From positions 345,747 to 409,746 of the forward strand of contig NZ_SMJU01000005.1 in assembly GCF_004348825.1 (NCBI RefSeq): a DNA stretch of 64,000 nucleotides, written 5' to 3'. The notes under the pieces are model-generated. The model had not been told where the DNA came from. It did not search any database and worked only from the letters and a program-made list of their open reading frames with translations. The first letter of the stretch is position 1, and each line of letters begins with the position of its first letter. The position numbers were made by a program, and so were the translations under genes. The stretch comes from Arundinibacter roseus. Lineage in GTDB: Bacteria; Bacteroidota; Bacteroidia; Cytophagales; Spirosomataceae. Below are positions 18,075 through 27,238 of the stretch, in pieces.

Positions 18075-19802
18075 TTACCAAAACATGCTGTACTCTACCT
18101 TGCCGTTGACGGGAATAAGAAGCTCCTGACGTCCGGCAGATGTTCGCTGTGTCACTGAAAGTTTTTTATCTACCCGAACATAGTACCGATCGTCGATGCG
18201 GTATAAGCCCTTTTCTACCTGCACAATACTGCTGCCGACTCCGGCAAGTACAAACAGATTTGCGGGCGCATTGCCTTCCAGTGAAACCGTGCGGTTCAGG
18301 CCTTTGGTGTCGGCACTCAGCAGATCGGTAAGCGTGGCCGCACCCAACGCATAGCGCATAGCGGGTACACCGGCAGGTGTCAGGCGGTAGCCTAAATAGT
18401 TGATGGCTGCCGAGTCGGGCCATGCCGTTGATTTGTCAGACAAAACGGCATAGCTGCTCTGACCACTTACCGGCACCGTGAGCCCGGCTGTACTCAGAAG
18501 CTGCGGTTCGCCGCGCTCGTACCACATCTCGGTGACGTCGGCAAATTGCCCTCGCCAGGTTTGTAGTAGTGCGCCCCGATTCAGGTCGAGTGTATAGTGC
18601 CAGCCTGCGGGACTGCCCACAGATAGAACGTGCGTACGTTTCGCTTTTTCTTGTCCATAAAAAACGAACGAACGAATCATTTCGGGGCGATCTTCGGGCG
18701 TGACCCCGAGGTACGGCTTGGGCTCCGGCACGGGTAATGACGACAACGCGCTAAGGTCATACGAACGAATGCCCGAGGCGGTCACGCTAAGACCAAGAGC
18801 AGGTCTGCGCCAGGGAAAGCGTGAGTAGCGTAGTATAAATCGGTGAGTTCCTTTTTCAAGAACCGCCCGACCGGTATGTAAATCTTGGGAAGTACTTTCG
18901 CCAACCGTCACCACAGGCTTTCCGTCAATACTAAGCTGTGCCCGCGGGCCCGACTGCGCAATGGTAAAAGTATAGTCGCCCGATTCTTCGATGTTCATCG
19001 TACCTTCAAAAAACAAGTGAAACTCGCGGAGACCATTGGCTACCTCCTGCGTAATGGCGGTTGTCTTTTCTTCCCGATCCAGTTTTACAGGAGTGGCCGT
19101 ATCCCAGGCATCCGTATAGAGTCTATATGATAAATCCGAAATTTTTAGCGGCTGCCGATTGGCAAGCGATTGAAAGCCAATGTTTCGAAAAGCTGCCGTG
19201 CCGTTGGTTACTTCCAGGGCAATTGGCTGCGCACCCGAAAGTCCGGGCCTACGAGGCAAATACACATTCTGCTGAACTACCACCCCATTCAGAACCAACG
19301 AGTTGAGTCGGCTCATCGTTGGCTGTGTAGGAAGTTGGGCATCATAAGCTAGCTCTACCACCTGCCAAAGTCCGGCAGCTTTGGCTGCATTTTGGATGGG
19401 AAACTGCCCTACGTAACCGCTCGTGGAAGCCGTAGGTTCGCTCGCGGAAGTACCTTCGGCCAACAATATGCGTGGCCCGCCGGGCAAAATAATGTAAGCC
19501 TGAGCACCGGGCGACAACATACATTCCAATCGAAGACGCATATCCTGCATCGTGGTGCGGGTACGAATAGGCTGCCCTTTTGAACCTACCAAAATTCCGG
19601 AACCGGCCTTAGTTGACATTCCCGTAGGATTTAGCGGGTTCATGGCAATTTCTCCCTGTACTTTCCAGGCAGACGCAGCTGATTCAAAACCCGACAGGTC
19701 ATTCAAAGAGATAGGCGTGTAGTTGTCCGGCGCCTGGGCCCTGAGCATTACAGAACTGGAAAGCAGGCAACTCAACAGAGAAAGGCAAAAGAAATGACGC
19801 AT
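18075..19802 (-). CDS. Secreted DUF1080/PA14-like domain protein
   Basis: The 575-residue protein has a signal peptide (about 1-23, ending MLRAQ). Its first half reads like a DUF1080 (3-keto-disaccharide hydrolase) lectin-like sandwich. Residues ~225-340 look like a PA14-type carbohydrate-binding domain (LFFEGTMNIEESGDYTFTI, then LSIDGKPVV). The rest, from about 350, matches exported heme/propeller-associated proteins. The start was taken at the ATG at 19802 rather than the TTG two codons upstream. Gene order with NIPSNAP upstream and a propeller-cupredoxin downstream suggests one operon for breakdown of an extracellular carbohydrate, which is inference. Confidence 0.78.
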   Translation of the reverse strand: MRHFFCLSLLSCLLSSSVMLRAQAPDNYTPISLNDLSGFESAASAWKVQGEIAMNPLNPTGMSTKAGSGILVGSKGQPIRTRTTMQDMRLRLECMLSPGAQAYIILPGGPRILLAEGTSASEPTASTSGYVGQFPIQNAAKAAGLWQVVELAYDAQLPTQPTMSRLNSLVLNGVVVQQNVYLPRRPGLSGAQPIALEVTNGTAAFRNIGFQSLANRQPLKISDLSYRLYTDAWDTATPVKLDREEKTTAITQEVANGLREFHLFFEGTMNIEESGDYTFTIAQSGPRAQLSIDGKPVVTVGESTSQDLHTGRAVLEKGTHRFILRYSRFPWRRPALGLSVTASGIRSYDLSALSSLPVPEPKPYLGVTPEDRPEMIRSFVFYGQEKAKRTHVLSVGSPAGWHYTLDLNRGALLQTWRGQFADVTEMWYERGEPQLLSTAGLTVPVSGQSSYAVLSDKSTAWPDSAAINYLGYRLTPAGVPAMRYALGAATLTDLLSADTKGLNRTVSLEGNAPANLFVLAGVGSSIVQVEKGLYRIDDRYYVRVDKKLSVTQRTSAGRQELLIPVNGKVEYSMFW

Positions 19803-19835
19803 AGTCAACTATTTTTTCAAGGATAAATTTTGTAA

Positions 19836-20597
19836 TTACTTAATAGCCGAAAAATCAGTAGCCTTCATATAGACAAACTCTACTTTCTCGACAATCTTGC
19901 CATTGCGTTCTGAGTTGTCACGTGCCTTAATCCAGTCAGGATCTACCCGAAAAGCGTCAAATGAACTTTTTGCAGCATCAGCGTTTTTGTGCGCAAGCAT
20001 GTATATCAGCAAATTATCTTTTTCAACAGGCAGCCAATAGTTCAGGTTGGTCATGCCTTGTTTGGCAAAAAGAGCCGTTGTATGATTGCGAAAACGAGCC
20101 AGCAAATCAGGCAGTTTGCCAGGTACTGTGTGATACGTTCGCATCTCAAAAATCCGATTGTCAGCCGGGCCGCTTACGGTCATGGGAAACGAAAAGTCGG
20201 TTTCTTTCATAAAAACGCTTTCAACTTTGGCCACAATTTTACCATCCTTTTCAGAGTCAGACTGCGCTTTTTTCCAGACAGGATCATTGATAAACTCCTT
20301 CCAGGCCTTATCGCGATAGGCTTTGTCGCCCGGATACGAAAGTACGTACACGAGTTTGTTGTCAGTGTTTTCCACCGGAACCCAATAGCCCACGTTCGTC
20401 ATGCCGTGTTTTTCAAAAAGCTTCGTAGTGTGGTCTCTAAACCGCGCCAAAAGCGCATCAAGCCGGCCGGGCTCGCAGTAGTAAATACGCATTTCGTACA
20501 ACTTTGCGTCGTCGTTTTTTTTCTGAGCCGAAACATTCATAATACTTAGGACTCCCGCCAACAGCAGGAATAAAAAACGTTGTTTTGTAGAATTCAT
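19836..20597 (-). CDS. Exported protein with two tandem NIPSNAP domains
   Basis: The 253-residue protein has a signal peptide (about 1-24, ending VSAQ) followed by two NIPSNAP domains, roughly 30-135 and 145-250. The copies are clearly duplicated: the first has EMRIYYCEPGRLDALLARF and the second EMRTYHTVPGKLPDLLARF, and both end in MK-TDFS. NIPSNAP domains are dimeric ferredoxin-like folds with no agreed biochemical role. It is the first gene of the minus-strand operon, 33 bases upstream of the DUF1080-like gene, and a 0.7 kb gene-free stretch precedes it. Confidence 0.9.
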   Translation of the reverse strand: MNSTKQRFLFLLLAGVLSIMNVSAQKKNDDAKLYEMRIYYCEPGRLDALLARFRDHTTKLFEKHGMTNVGYWVPVENTDNKLVYVLSYPGDKAYRDKAWKEFINDPVWKKAQSDSEKDGKIVAKVESVFMKETDFSFPMTVSGPADNRIFEMRTYHTVPGKLPDLLARFRNHTTALFAKQGMTNLNYWLPVEKDNLLIYMLAHKNADAAKSSFDAFRVDPDWIKARDNSERNGKIVEKVEFVYMKATDFSAIK

Positions 20598-21312
20598 GGG
20601 ATTATTATAGAAAAGTTTATTCGCAGAAAAAATAAATTCTAAGGTAAAACGTATTTAGAGATAAGAAACAAAAACCAGTAAATCAGTAAACAGAGACGAC
20701 ATTTTTTTCTACTCATTATTACTGGTCGTTTCCAGAAAACGTGGGCTTTCCTTCTTTATCAAAGCCTGCTTTCCCGGATTAAGGACCCAATGTCAATTAA
20801 CTATCAGGTACCTAGGAAAAATACCAAACACGATTTAGTTACTCTTTGAAACTTATTTAATAAATACCCTGGCCTTATTCCCGGTGCTGTGCTTCAAGAT
20901 CCGTAGGTTGTTTTACTCCGAAAATCCGACACCTATAAAGATTCATTACACAGCTTTTTTTTACTTTTGATCAGCACCAAGCTTCGTTTAGGGGTTTATT
21001 CAAGCAAAATAATTTTCCGGAGAAACCACTTCATTTGTCATTCATACCCGGTTTTTTCGGTTTCACACGCAAATACCTTCGGTTCATCCCATTTCAGTAG
21101 GTAGTATTGTAATAAACTCATTTCCTTTGAGGAAACCATTGGATGAATAAAGGCAACAGAAAAAATCTAATGGCTTGAAAAATAATGAGTTGAAAAATAT
21201 TTTTCAAAAATGGAACAATTTGTACTTTTAAATGGTACTATCATTAAATTTTTATCGTTTTAAAATCAAATCCCTGTCAGTTTTCGTATTTACCAGAAAT
21301 TTATCTATACCC
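20598..21312. other. Gene-free region between NIPSNAP and acyl carrier protein genes
   Basis: No convincing open frame lies in this 715-base stretch. It holds an isolated TAnnTTTG-like box at 20962-20969, a small hairpin (six-base stem) at 21121-21135 and a perfect 18-base palindrome at 21190-21207. It must carry the divergent promoters for the two flanking genes, and it may carry a leader or small RNA, which cannot be shown from sequence alone. Confidence 0.4.
21190..21207. promoter_or_regulatory. Perfect palindrome upstream of the acyl carrier protein gene
   Basis: TTGAAAAATATTTTTCAA is a perfect 18-base palindrome. A TACTTTTA box that could be the -7 element begins about 15 bases further on, so a protein bound here would overlap the -33 region. 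This placement suggests an operator; the regulator is unknown. Confidence 0.4.
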
Positions 21313-21546
21313 ATGAAACAGCGCATTATCTCTATTCTAAATAACTTTGGCGTAGAATCAACAGCCATCACTGACGACGCCCACTTCATCAAAGACCTTG
21401 GTTTTGACAGCCTGGATCTTGTGGACATGATGATGCAATTAGAGCAGGAATTCTCCATTGCAATTCCGGACGAAGACTACACACGCATTACCTCTATCAA
21501 TAGTTTGATGAATTATTTGCAGGAGCAACAATCCGTAGTTGTCTAA
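21313..21546 (+). CDS. Acyl carrier protein
   Basis: The 77-residue acidic protein is a complete acyl carrier protein, with the 4'-phosphopantetheine attachment site Ser33 in the motif GFDSLDLVDMM. The start MKQRIISIL at 21313 gives normal length; the longer frame adds a basic leader unlike the family. ACPs carry acyl chains for fatty-acid or related synthesis in the cytoplasm. No ketosynthase, holo-ACP synthase or other lipid gene adjoins it, so it is probably not the main FabF-linked ACP and may be a dedicated or secondary carrier. Confidence 0.92.
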   Translation: MKQRIISILNNFGVESTAITDDAHFIKDLGFDSLDLVDMMMQLEQEFSIAIPDEDYTRITSINSLMNYLQEQQSVVV

Positions 21547-21570
21547 AAAAAATACTACTTTATATTTGAA

Positions 21571-21604
21571 AAATAAAGCAGGGAATTCGTTCTCTGCTTT
21601 ATTT
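21571..21604 (+). terminator. Bidirectional terminator shared by ACP and RidA genes
   Basis: A 14-base stem (21571-21584 with 21591-21604, one G-T pair) and 6-base loop lie between two convergent genes. It has A and T runs on its outer sides. The right arm contains the TAA stop codon of the minus-strand RidA gene (21599-21601). Confidence 0.87.
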
Positions 21605-22057
21605 TTTGCGCTTCCTGACCGATACCGCCGCTACCACCGCAATCTCAATACCTGCCCCCGCTGGTAAATCCGAAACTCCCACCGTAGTTCGGGCCGGATA
21701 ATCACTTGTAAAATAGGTTGCATAGAGCTCATTTACCCGACCAAACTGCCGAAGATCTTTCATAAAAACTGTCACATTGACGACATCTTTCAGGGTTAGT
21801 CCGTGAGCGGCTAAAATTGCCGTGACATTTTTCATGAGTTGAGGAAATTCTTTTTCTACGCCTCCTTCTACTAATTTTTGTGTACCCGGATCAATTCCCA
21901 GCTGTCCGGCTACGTAAAGCACTCCGTTAACAACCACTCCCTGACTATACGGCCCCACCGGCACAGGTGCCTTGTCGGTGCGGATGATTTGCTTTTGTGC
22001 CACCACCCCTTCGTGTACAAATAGAAGGAATGCAAGAAAATAAAAGACTTTTTTCAT
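21599..22057 (-). CDS. Exported RidA family protein
   Basis: The 152-residue protein has an N-terminal signal peptide (about 1-20, ending GVVAQ) followed by a complete RidA/YjgF domain. The family signature GPYSQGV occurs near 37-43, the substrate-binding region continues LYVAGQLGIDP, and the conserved ARTTVGVSDLPAGAGIEIA is near the end. Classical RidA hydrolyses reactive enamine/imine intermediates in the cytoplasm; a secreted version is less usual and its substrate is unknown. The ligand Arg (PARTTVG) is present. It ends on the terminator shared with the ACP gene. Confidence 0.9.
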   Translation of the reverse strand: MKKVFYFLAFLLFVHEGVVAQKQIIRTDKAPVPVGPYSQGVVVNGVLYVAGQLGIDPGTQKLVEGGVEKEFPQLMKNVTAILAAHGLTLKDVVNVTVFMKDLRQFGRVNELYATYFTSDYPARTTVGVSDLPAGAGIEIAVVAAVSVRKRKK

Positions 22058-22231
22058 GTGTAAGTTTAGATGATTTAGAGCGGAAAAAGGTAGGGATTTT
22101 TTAGCTGAACCAATTCATTTTTCAGCCTATTTTATGTACTACTTTTTATCTACGCCTCCCCTAAGTTGTACACAAGCCCGGGTATACACGCAAAACTATC
22201 AGGAAATCGCACGGCTTTGGTCGGCTTTTCC

Positions 22232-22239
22232 TACTTTTG
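22232..22239 (+). promoter_or_regulatory. Candidate -7 element for gcvT
   Basis: TACTTTTG fits the Bacteroidota -7 consensus TAnnTTTG and lies 18 bases before the ATG. The TTTG at 22216-22219 is too close for a standard -33 box, so support is partial. Confidence 0.4.
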
Positions 22240-22257
22240 CACCTTCATTAAACAGAT

Positions 22258-23343
22258 ATGCAGCGAATGAAAACGATTCCCTTACATGAGATCCACGTAA
22301 AGTTGGGTGCCAAAATTGTCCCTTTTGCAGGTTTTCAAATGCCCGTGCGCTATTCTTCCGATCTGGAAGAGCATCATACGGTACGGCAGGGCGTGGGAGT
22401 TTTTGATGTTTCGCACATGGGAGAGTTTGTCGTGAAAGGCCCCGGTGCCCTGGCGCTGATCCAGAAAATATCGGCCAACGACGCGTCGATGCTTTTCGAC
22501 GGCAAGGTGCAATACAGCTATATGCCCAACGCAACGGGAGGCGTAGTAGACGATTTGCTGGTGTATCGTTATAATGAAGAAGAATACTATCTCGTGGTGA
22601 ATGCATCCAATATTGAAAAAGACTGGGATTGGATCATGAGCCACAATACCGAAGGTGTAGAAATGGAAAATATTTCCGACCGACTTTGTCTGTTGGCCGT
22701 GCAGGGACCGAAAGCAACCGCTACGCTGCAAAAATTAACGGATGTAGTGCTGGCCGATATGGACTATTATACCTTCACAAAAGGCCGCATGGCAGGTATT
22801 GATGACGTGCTGATTTCGGCTACGGGATATACCGGTGCCGGTGGATTTGAAATCTATGTATGGGCCGACGACGCAGCTGCGATGTGGGAAGCGATTTTTG
22901 AGGCTGGCGCTGAGTTTGGCATCAAACCCGTAGGTCTTGGTGCGCGCGATACGCTGCGTCTTGAAAAAGGGTACTGCCTGTATGGCAACGACATCAACGA
23001 CATGACCTCTCCGCTCGAAGCCGGCCTCGGATGGGTCACCAAGTTTACCAAAGACTTTGTAAACTCTGACGCACTAAAAGCCCAAAAAGAAGCCGGACTT
23101 ATGCGCAAACTCGTTGGTTTTGAGCTACTTCAAAAGGGGATTCCGCGTGGACACTATGCAATTTGTAATGAAGGAGGAGAGATAATCGGAGAGGTAACCT
23201 CCGGCACGCTTTCGCCTACGTTGCAAAAGGGCGTAGGCATGGGCTACGTTCCCATTGATTTCGCAAAACCGGGTACTGAAATTTTTGTACAGGTTCGGGA
23301 GAAACTCCTGAAAGCGCAGGTAGTAAAAATGCCATTTTGTTAA
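22258..23343 (+). CDS. gcvT: Glycine cleavage system T protein (aminomethyltransferase)
   Basis: The 361-residue protein spans the full family length. It opens with the conserved [19 protein letters not shown], continues with [12 protein letters not shown] near residue 47, and has the C-terminal barrel domain ending in the usual VR-KL motifs. It takes the aminomethyl group from lipoylated GcvH to tetrahydrofolate, releasing ammonia and 5,10-methylene-THF. GcvH and GcvP are not in the window. The ATG at 22267 is an equally plausible start and would remove three residues. No glycine riboswitch was recognised upstream. Confidence 0.95.
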   Translation: MQRMKTIPLHEIHVKLGAKIVPFAGFQMPVRYSSDLEEHHTVRQGVGVFDVSHMGEFVVKGPGALALIQKISANDASMLFDGKVQYSYMPNATGGVVDDLLVYRYNEEEYYLVVNASNIEKDWDWIMSHNTEGVEMENISDRLCLLAVQGPKATATLQKLTDVVLADMDYYTFTKGRMAGIDDVLISATGYTGAGGFEIYVWADDAAAMWEAIFEAGAEFGIKPVGLGARDTLRLEKGYCLYGNDINDMTSPLEAGLGWVTKFTKDFVNSDALKAQKEAGLMRKLVGFELLQKGIPRGHYAICNEGGEIIGEVTSGTLSPTLQKGVGMGYVPIDFAKPGTEIFVQVREKLLKAQVVKMPFC

Positions 23344-23461
23344 AATTTTTCTTGGTACAGTTTCAGAAATAATATATTCAAAAACCATCGTAAACAAATC
23401 GTCAAAACTCAGGATGACACCTACTTTTCCTGACCAAAAGCGCTCCATTTAACTACCTCTC

Positions 23462-24172
23462 ATGAAACAACTTGACGTCTGCCTTACACCTGATCTGCTG
23501 CATTTACATTCTCTTGACAATTCAATTGTCGTCGTAGCAGACATTTTCAGGGCTACTTCCTGCATGGTTACGGGTTTGGCTTATGGCATTGAGAGCATTA
23601 CGCCCGTGGCCACCATAGAAGAATGCAAGGCCTTGCAACTCAAAGGCTATCTCGCTGCTGCTGAACGCAATGCATTGAAGGTAGAAGGTTTTGATCTGGA
23701 CAATTCGCCGTTTAGCTACATGTCCGAAAGCCTGATTGGCTCCCAAGTAGCTATGACCACTACCAACGGTACGCTATCTATTTCCAAAGCCAAAGCCGGG
23801 GCGGTGAAAGTAATGGTGGGGGCATTTCTGAATTTAGGAGCCCTGGCCAATCAGTTACGTGCCGAGCAGTACGACATTTTGGTTTTGTGTGCAGGATGGA
23901 AAGGTCGCCCCAATCTGGAAGACACGCTCTTTGCCGGTGCGTTGGCCGAAGCCCTCAAAGATGAGTTTATGCTCATGGAAGACAGCGTGCTGATGGCGCA
24001 GCGGCTTTATAATCAAGGCAAAAACAATTTACCTGCTTTTGTAGCCAATTCGTCGCATGTACGCAGGTTACAGCGGTTAGGCATTCAAAAGGACATTACC
24101 TATTCTTTACAGACCGACTTGTACGACGTGGTGCCGGTTTTGCGGGGAAGCAAGCTTGTGGCCCATCATTGA
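23462..24172 (+). CDS. comB: 2-phosphosulfolactate phosphatase family protein
   Basis: The 236-residue protein matches ComB throughout: the N-terminal VVVADIFRATSCMVTGLAYG, the middle NSPFSYM and AMTTTNGTLSI motifs, and the CAGWKGRPNLEDTLFAGAL segment. ComB hydrolyses 2-phosphosulfolactate to sulfolactate in coenzyme M biosynthesis in archaea. In bacteria that lack coenzyme M it may contribute to sulfolactate or other phosphoester metabolism. The family is clear; the exact substrate here is not. It is cytoplasmic, with gcvT 118 bases upstream. Confidence 0.88.
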   Translation: MKQLDVCLTPDLLHLHSLDNSIVVVADIFRATSCMVTGLAYGIESITPVATIEECKALQLKGYLAAAERNALKVEGFDLDNSPFSYMSESLIGSQVAMTTTNGTLSISKAKAGAVKVMVGAFLNLGALANQLRAEQYDILVLCAGWKGRPNLEDTLFAGALAEALKDEFMLMEDSVLMAQRLYNQGKNNLPAFVANSSHVRRLQRLGIQKDITYSLQTDLYDVVPVLRGSKLVAHH

Positions 24173-24276
24173 AATGGCCGGTAATTGCTTAGGTTATATT
24201 GAAATTTAAAAATACATACCAACGGACTGTTTCATCCGTTTTTTCGTTTCAAGAATCAGGATCACATCATGTTGCT

Positions 24277-26163
24277 ATGGTTAAAACTTATTACACTGCC
24301 TTCATTCTCTTAATTTGTTCAGGTTTTTTTCTGCCTGTTTATGCACAGATTATTCCCACTGTGCCACAAACGGACACGACACTTGTCAATCCGCAGGAAG
24401 GACGCAATGTGGTTACTCCACTAAATACGAATGATTTACCAACCATTGAGCCTGATACCAATTCCGGGCAATATGGTGTTCCGGTCATAGATACCTCGCA
24501 GGTTTCTTCGGTTGTTATCGGCAACCTTTCTTATTGGTCGGTTTGTCCGGGCAGCCGGGTTTCGGTTCCATTTACGGCTTTGGGGCCCTTCAATCCCGAC
24601 AATACGTTTGCGGTTCAGTTGGCCGATGCCAGCGGAAATTTTATTACGATTTCCCAGAATGTGAAAAGTGGCCCAATTCAGGCCATTATTCCGGCTGATA
24701 AAAAGGGTGGGCATTTATACAAAATACGGGTATTGTCTACGAGTCCAGTCATTACAAGCGCAGAAATGCCTATCCGATTGCTTCCTTTGGCTTCGGCGCG
24801 GCTGGAAACAGCCGATGGCTCAACGTCTTCACGGATTATGCCAGGACAGGAAGCACAACTGCGCGTGAGTTTTACGGGCGCAGCACCCTGGTCATTTCAG
24901 CTTTCCGATAGTAGCACCGTCAGTCAAACTTTAACCAATCCATACTATTTTTCTGTAAAGCCGGAAAAAATCCAGACGTATACGCTTCTCGGAGTAGCCA
25001 ATGCCTGTGGAAGCGGCCAAACCGAAGGTAGTGTAATCGTAAACGTAGATGCAAACCCGGAACCGCGCCTTGCGCTGAAAGATGCCGAAAAAGGGTATCG
25101 GGTTTGTACCAACACTCCGTTTCAGGTAGCATTTAATGCCACAGGAAGCTATAAAGCAGGAAATTCGTTTGTGGTGCAGCTCACCGATCGTAACGGAGAA
25201 TTCCAGACTATTTCGGTGGCAGATTCGCTGGGTCCCATTATGGCAAAAGTACCGGCCGGGACACCTACGGGGGAGTACCTCCTTCGGGTTATTTCCTCAT
25301 CGCCTACGTTAGTGAGCGATTCTACCAAAGTCGTGGTAGCAGCCCCAACCATTGCCTTCCTGCAAAACGACACCATTCGACTTAAAGAAGGTGGCGCTGC
25401 CGAACTTACCGTTCGTTTTCAGGGAGGCGGGCCATGGTTTGTACTACTTTCAGATGGGACGTACGAAAATAATATTACTACCAGTCCATACACCTTAAAA
25501 GTAACCCCCTATAACACAACCTCTTACCGCTTTACGTCCGCAGGAGGTTTGTGTGGTGTTGGTACGTTTACGGGCCAAGCCTACGTTTCGGTCGATGTAC
25601 CACCTTCAACCATTGCGATGGAGAAGCCTTCGCAGACGCTGATCTGTTCGGGTGGGGAAATCAGCGTACCCTTTACCACCACCGGGCGATTTTATGCCGC
25701 CAATAAATTCATCGTTCAGATCGCCGATAGCACAGGGCGCTACGTTGATTTACCTACAACCGGCAAAGAAAGTCCGCTGAAAGTAAAAGTAACCCCGCCT
25801 TATCAGGGCGATACCATCAGCGTACAGCGCATTCGCCTTGTAGCTACCGCACCGGCCGTAGCCAGTGAGCCGCTCGAATTAAAAGTAGTGGCACCGGATG
25901 CCGCCGTTGGCGAAGTATTTGGGAAAAGTATTATTCCGGGGGGAGGCTCTACCCGCATCCGGCTTCGGTTCAAAAACGGCCTTCCACCCTGGTCTTTTAC
26001 GCTTTCAGATGGCTCTACGGTACAGGGAACCTTTTTAAACCCTTATTTTATAACTGTATCGCCAACCACCACAACAGAATTCACGATTAGCTCGTTAAAA
26101 AATGCGTGCGGAACCGGAACCAGTCGTGGCCTTGCGGTAGTTACTGTTGAAAATAAACCTTAA
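24277..26163 (+). CDS. Secreted protein with three repeated Ig-like pairs
   Basis: The 628-residue protein has a signal peptide (about 1-24, ending PVYAQ) and is built from three ~190-residue units. Each unit begins with a Cys-containing beta strand (VCPGSRVSVPF, VCTNTPFQVAF, LICSGGEISVPF). An FxVQLxD motif follows, and a second half has P-WSFQLSDSS/LSDGT and ends NACGSGQTEG-like. Each unit looks like two Ig-like sandwiches. No T9SS type A sorting domain is visible at the C-terminus (ends VVTVENKP). The ATG at 24277 was preferred to an upstream in-frame start because it begins directly with the signal peptide. Likely a surface or periplasmic structural protein; its role is unknown. Confidence 0.78.
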   Translation: MVKTYYTAFILLICSGFFLPVYAQIIPTVPQTDTTLVNPQEGRNVVTPLNTNDLPTIEPDTNSGQYGVPVIDTSQVSSVVIGNLSYWSVCPGSRVSVPFTALGPFNPDNTFAVQLADASGNFITISQNVKSGPIQAIIPADKKGGHLYKIRVLSTSPVITSAEMPIRLLPLASARLETADGSTSSRIMPGQEAQLRVSFTGAAPWSFQLSDSSTVSQTLTNPYYFSVKPEKIQTYTLLGVANACGSGQTEGSVIVNVDANPEPRLALKDAEKGYRVCTNTPFQVAFNATGSYKAGNSFVVQLTDRNGEFQTISVADSLGPIMAKVPAGTPTGEYLLRVISSSPTLVSDSTKVVVAAPTIAFLQNDTIRLKEGGAAELTVRFQGGGPWFVLLSDGTYENNITTSPYTLKVTPYNTTSYRFTSAGGLCGVGTFTGQAYVSVDVPPSTIAMEKPSQTLICSGGEISVPFTTTGRFYAANKFIVQIADSTGRYVDLPTTGKESPLKVKVTPPYQGDTISVQRIRLVATAPAVASEPLELKVVAPDAAVGEVFGKSIIPGGGSTRIRLRFKNGLPPWSFTLSDGSTVQGTFLNPYFITVSPTTTTEFTISSLKNACGTGTSRGLAVVTVENKP

Positions 26164-26239
26164 CTTTAATTCATGTATTCATTTTTTGTTTTCCCTCTCC
26201 ACACACCCTACTTGCCGCTCATGTGAGTTTTGAAAAACT

Positions 26240-26806
26240 ATGAAACTATTAAAAGAATTTCTGAGTCGATACATTACCTTGTCTGACCCTCAGTTTGAGA
26301 ACTTAGGAAATTCACTTCGGGAAATGCACCTGCAGGAAGGTGACTATTTGTTGCGGGAAGGAAACATTTGCCGTACGATCGGCTTTGTCACTCAGGGCAC
26401 TCTGCGTGTGCTTCATTTTGACCAGGACGGTGAAGTAACACGCTATTTTATTCCCAAAGGGGCAATTGCCGTGCTGCCCGATAGTTTTCGCTATCAGGCT
26501 CCTGCCAATGAAAACATTCAGGCCGTAACCGACTGCCGTCTTTGGATATTGCGCTATGAAGATTTGATTAAAATGTATGATCAAATTCCGATGTGGACGC
26601 GGCTCGTACAAAAACTTTTAGAAGAAGTTCAGCATCAGCGTGCGTTGGGCCGCAGGCTCAACATGCAGGATGTCCGCACCCGCCTCCAACTGTTCAATGA
26701 AGAATATCCCGGTTTGGCGCAGGAAATTCCAATAAAAACGTTGGCTTCTTTTCTACGAATAAGCCCGCTGGAACTGACCAAAATCAGAAGCGAAATGGCC
26801 CAATAA
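26240..26806 (+). CDS. Crp/Fnr family transcriptional regulator
   Basis: The 188-residue protein carries a cyclic-nucleotide-binding-type beta-roll (about 20-115, with LQEGDYLLREGNICRTIGF and VTQGTLRVL). A long linking helix and a short C-terminal region follow, with a helix-turn-helix-like PIKTLASFLRISPLELTKI near the end. The phosphate-binding cassette of true cAMP receptors is not evident. It belongs to the abundant Bacteroidota Crp-like subgroup that respond to other signals. It is followed by yjbQ (9 bases) and porZ (overlapping yjbQ), so the three probably share a transcript. Confidence 0.85.
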   Translation: MKLLKEFLSRYITLSDPQFENLGNSLREMHLQEGDYLLREGNICRTIGFVTQGTLRVLHFDQDGEVTRYFIPKGAIAVLPDSFRYQAPANENIQAVTDCRLWILRYEDLIKMYDQIPMWTRLVQKLLEEVQHQRALGRRLNMQDVRTRLQLFNEEYPGLAQEIPIKTLASFLRISPLELTKIRSEMAQ

Positions 26807-26815
26807 GTCCATCAA

Positions 26816-27238
26816 ATGCTGGTATTTCAACATGAATTCATACTAGCCGCCCGGCCTCGGGGTTTTCATCTGATTACCGATCAGATTGTCCGCGAATTTC
26901 CCGACCTGCGCCGGATCAAAGCCGGACTTCTGCATGTGTTTATTCAGCACACATCAGCCAGTCTGACGATCAATGAAAACGCAGATCCAACGGTTAGGCG
27001 TGATTTTGAAAGCCATTTTAATACGCTCGTCCCCGAAAACGCTCCTTATTACATTCATACCTACGAAGGCAGCGATGACATGCCCGCCCATATAAAATCT
27101 GCTATTCTGGGAAGTTCGGTACAAATACCTATCACCAATGGTCGTCTCAACCTCGGAATCTGGCAGGGCATTTACCTGTGCGAGCACCGCAACCACGCCT
27201 CCGGGCGGTCGTTGGTTTTGACAGCCTATGGCGTATGA
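26816..27238 (+). CDS. YjbQ family protein (secondary thiamine-phosphate synthase)
   Basis: The 140-residue protein has the full YjbQ/UPF0047 signature: IQHTSASLTINENADPTV near residues 42-59, YEGSDDMPAHIKSAILG near 83-99, and the C-terminal LGIWQGIYLCEHR-like end. E. coli YjbQ has weak thiamine-phosphate synthase activity, and the main role of the family is unsettled. Its stop codon overlaps the start of porZ in an ATGA tetranucleotide (27235-27238), and the Crp-like gene ends 9 bases upstream, so translational coupling is likely. Confidence 0.9.
   Translation: MLVFQHEFILAARPRGFHLITDQIVREFPDLRRIKAGLLHVFIQHTSASLTINENADPTVRRDFESHFNTLVPENAPYYIHTYEGSDDMPAHIKSAILGSSVQIPITNGRLNLGIWQGIYLCEHRNHASGRSLVLTAYGV

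Noticed and set aside
22058..22257. Glycine riboswitch before gcvT
   Set aside because: I found no recognisable aptamer pattern in this short upstream region; the TACTTTTG box alone is seen.
24199..24276. Upstream extension of the secreted repeat protein
   Set aside because: The extra 26 residues precede the signal peptide and show no family features; the ATG at 24277 starts it directly.
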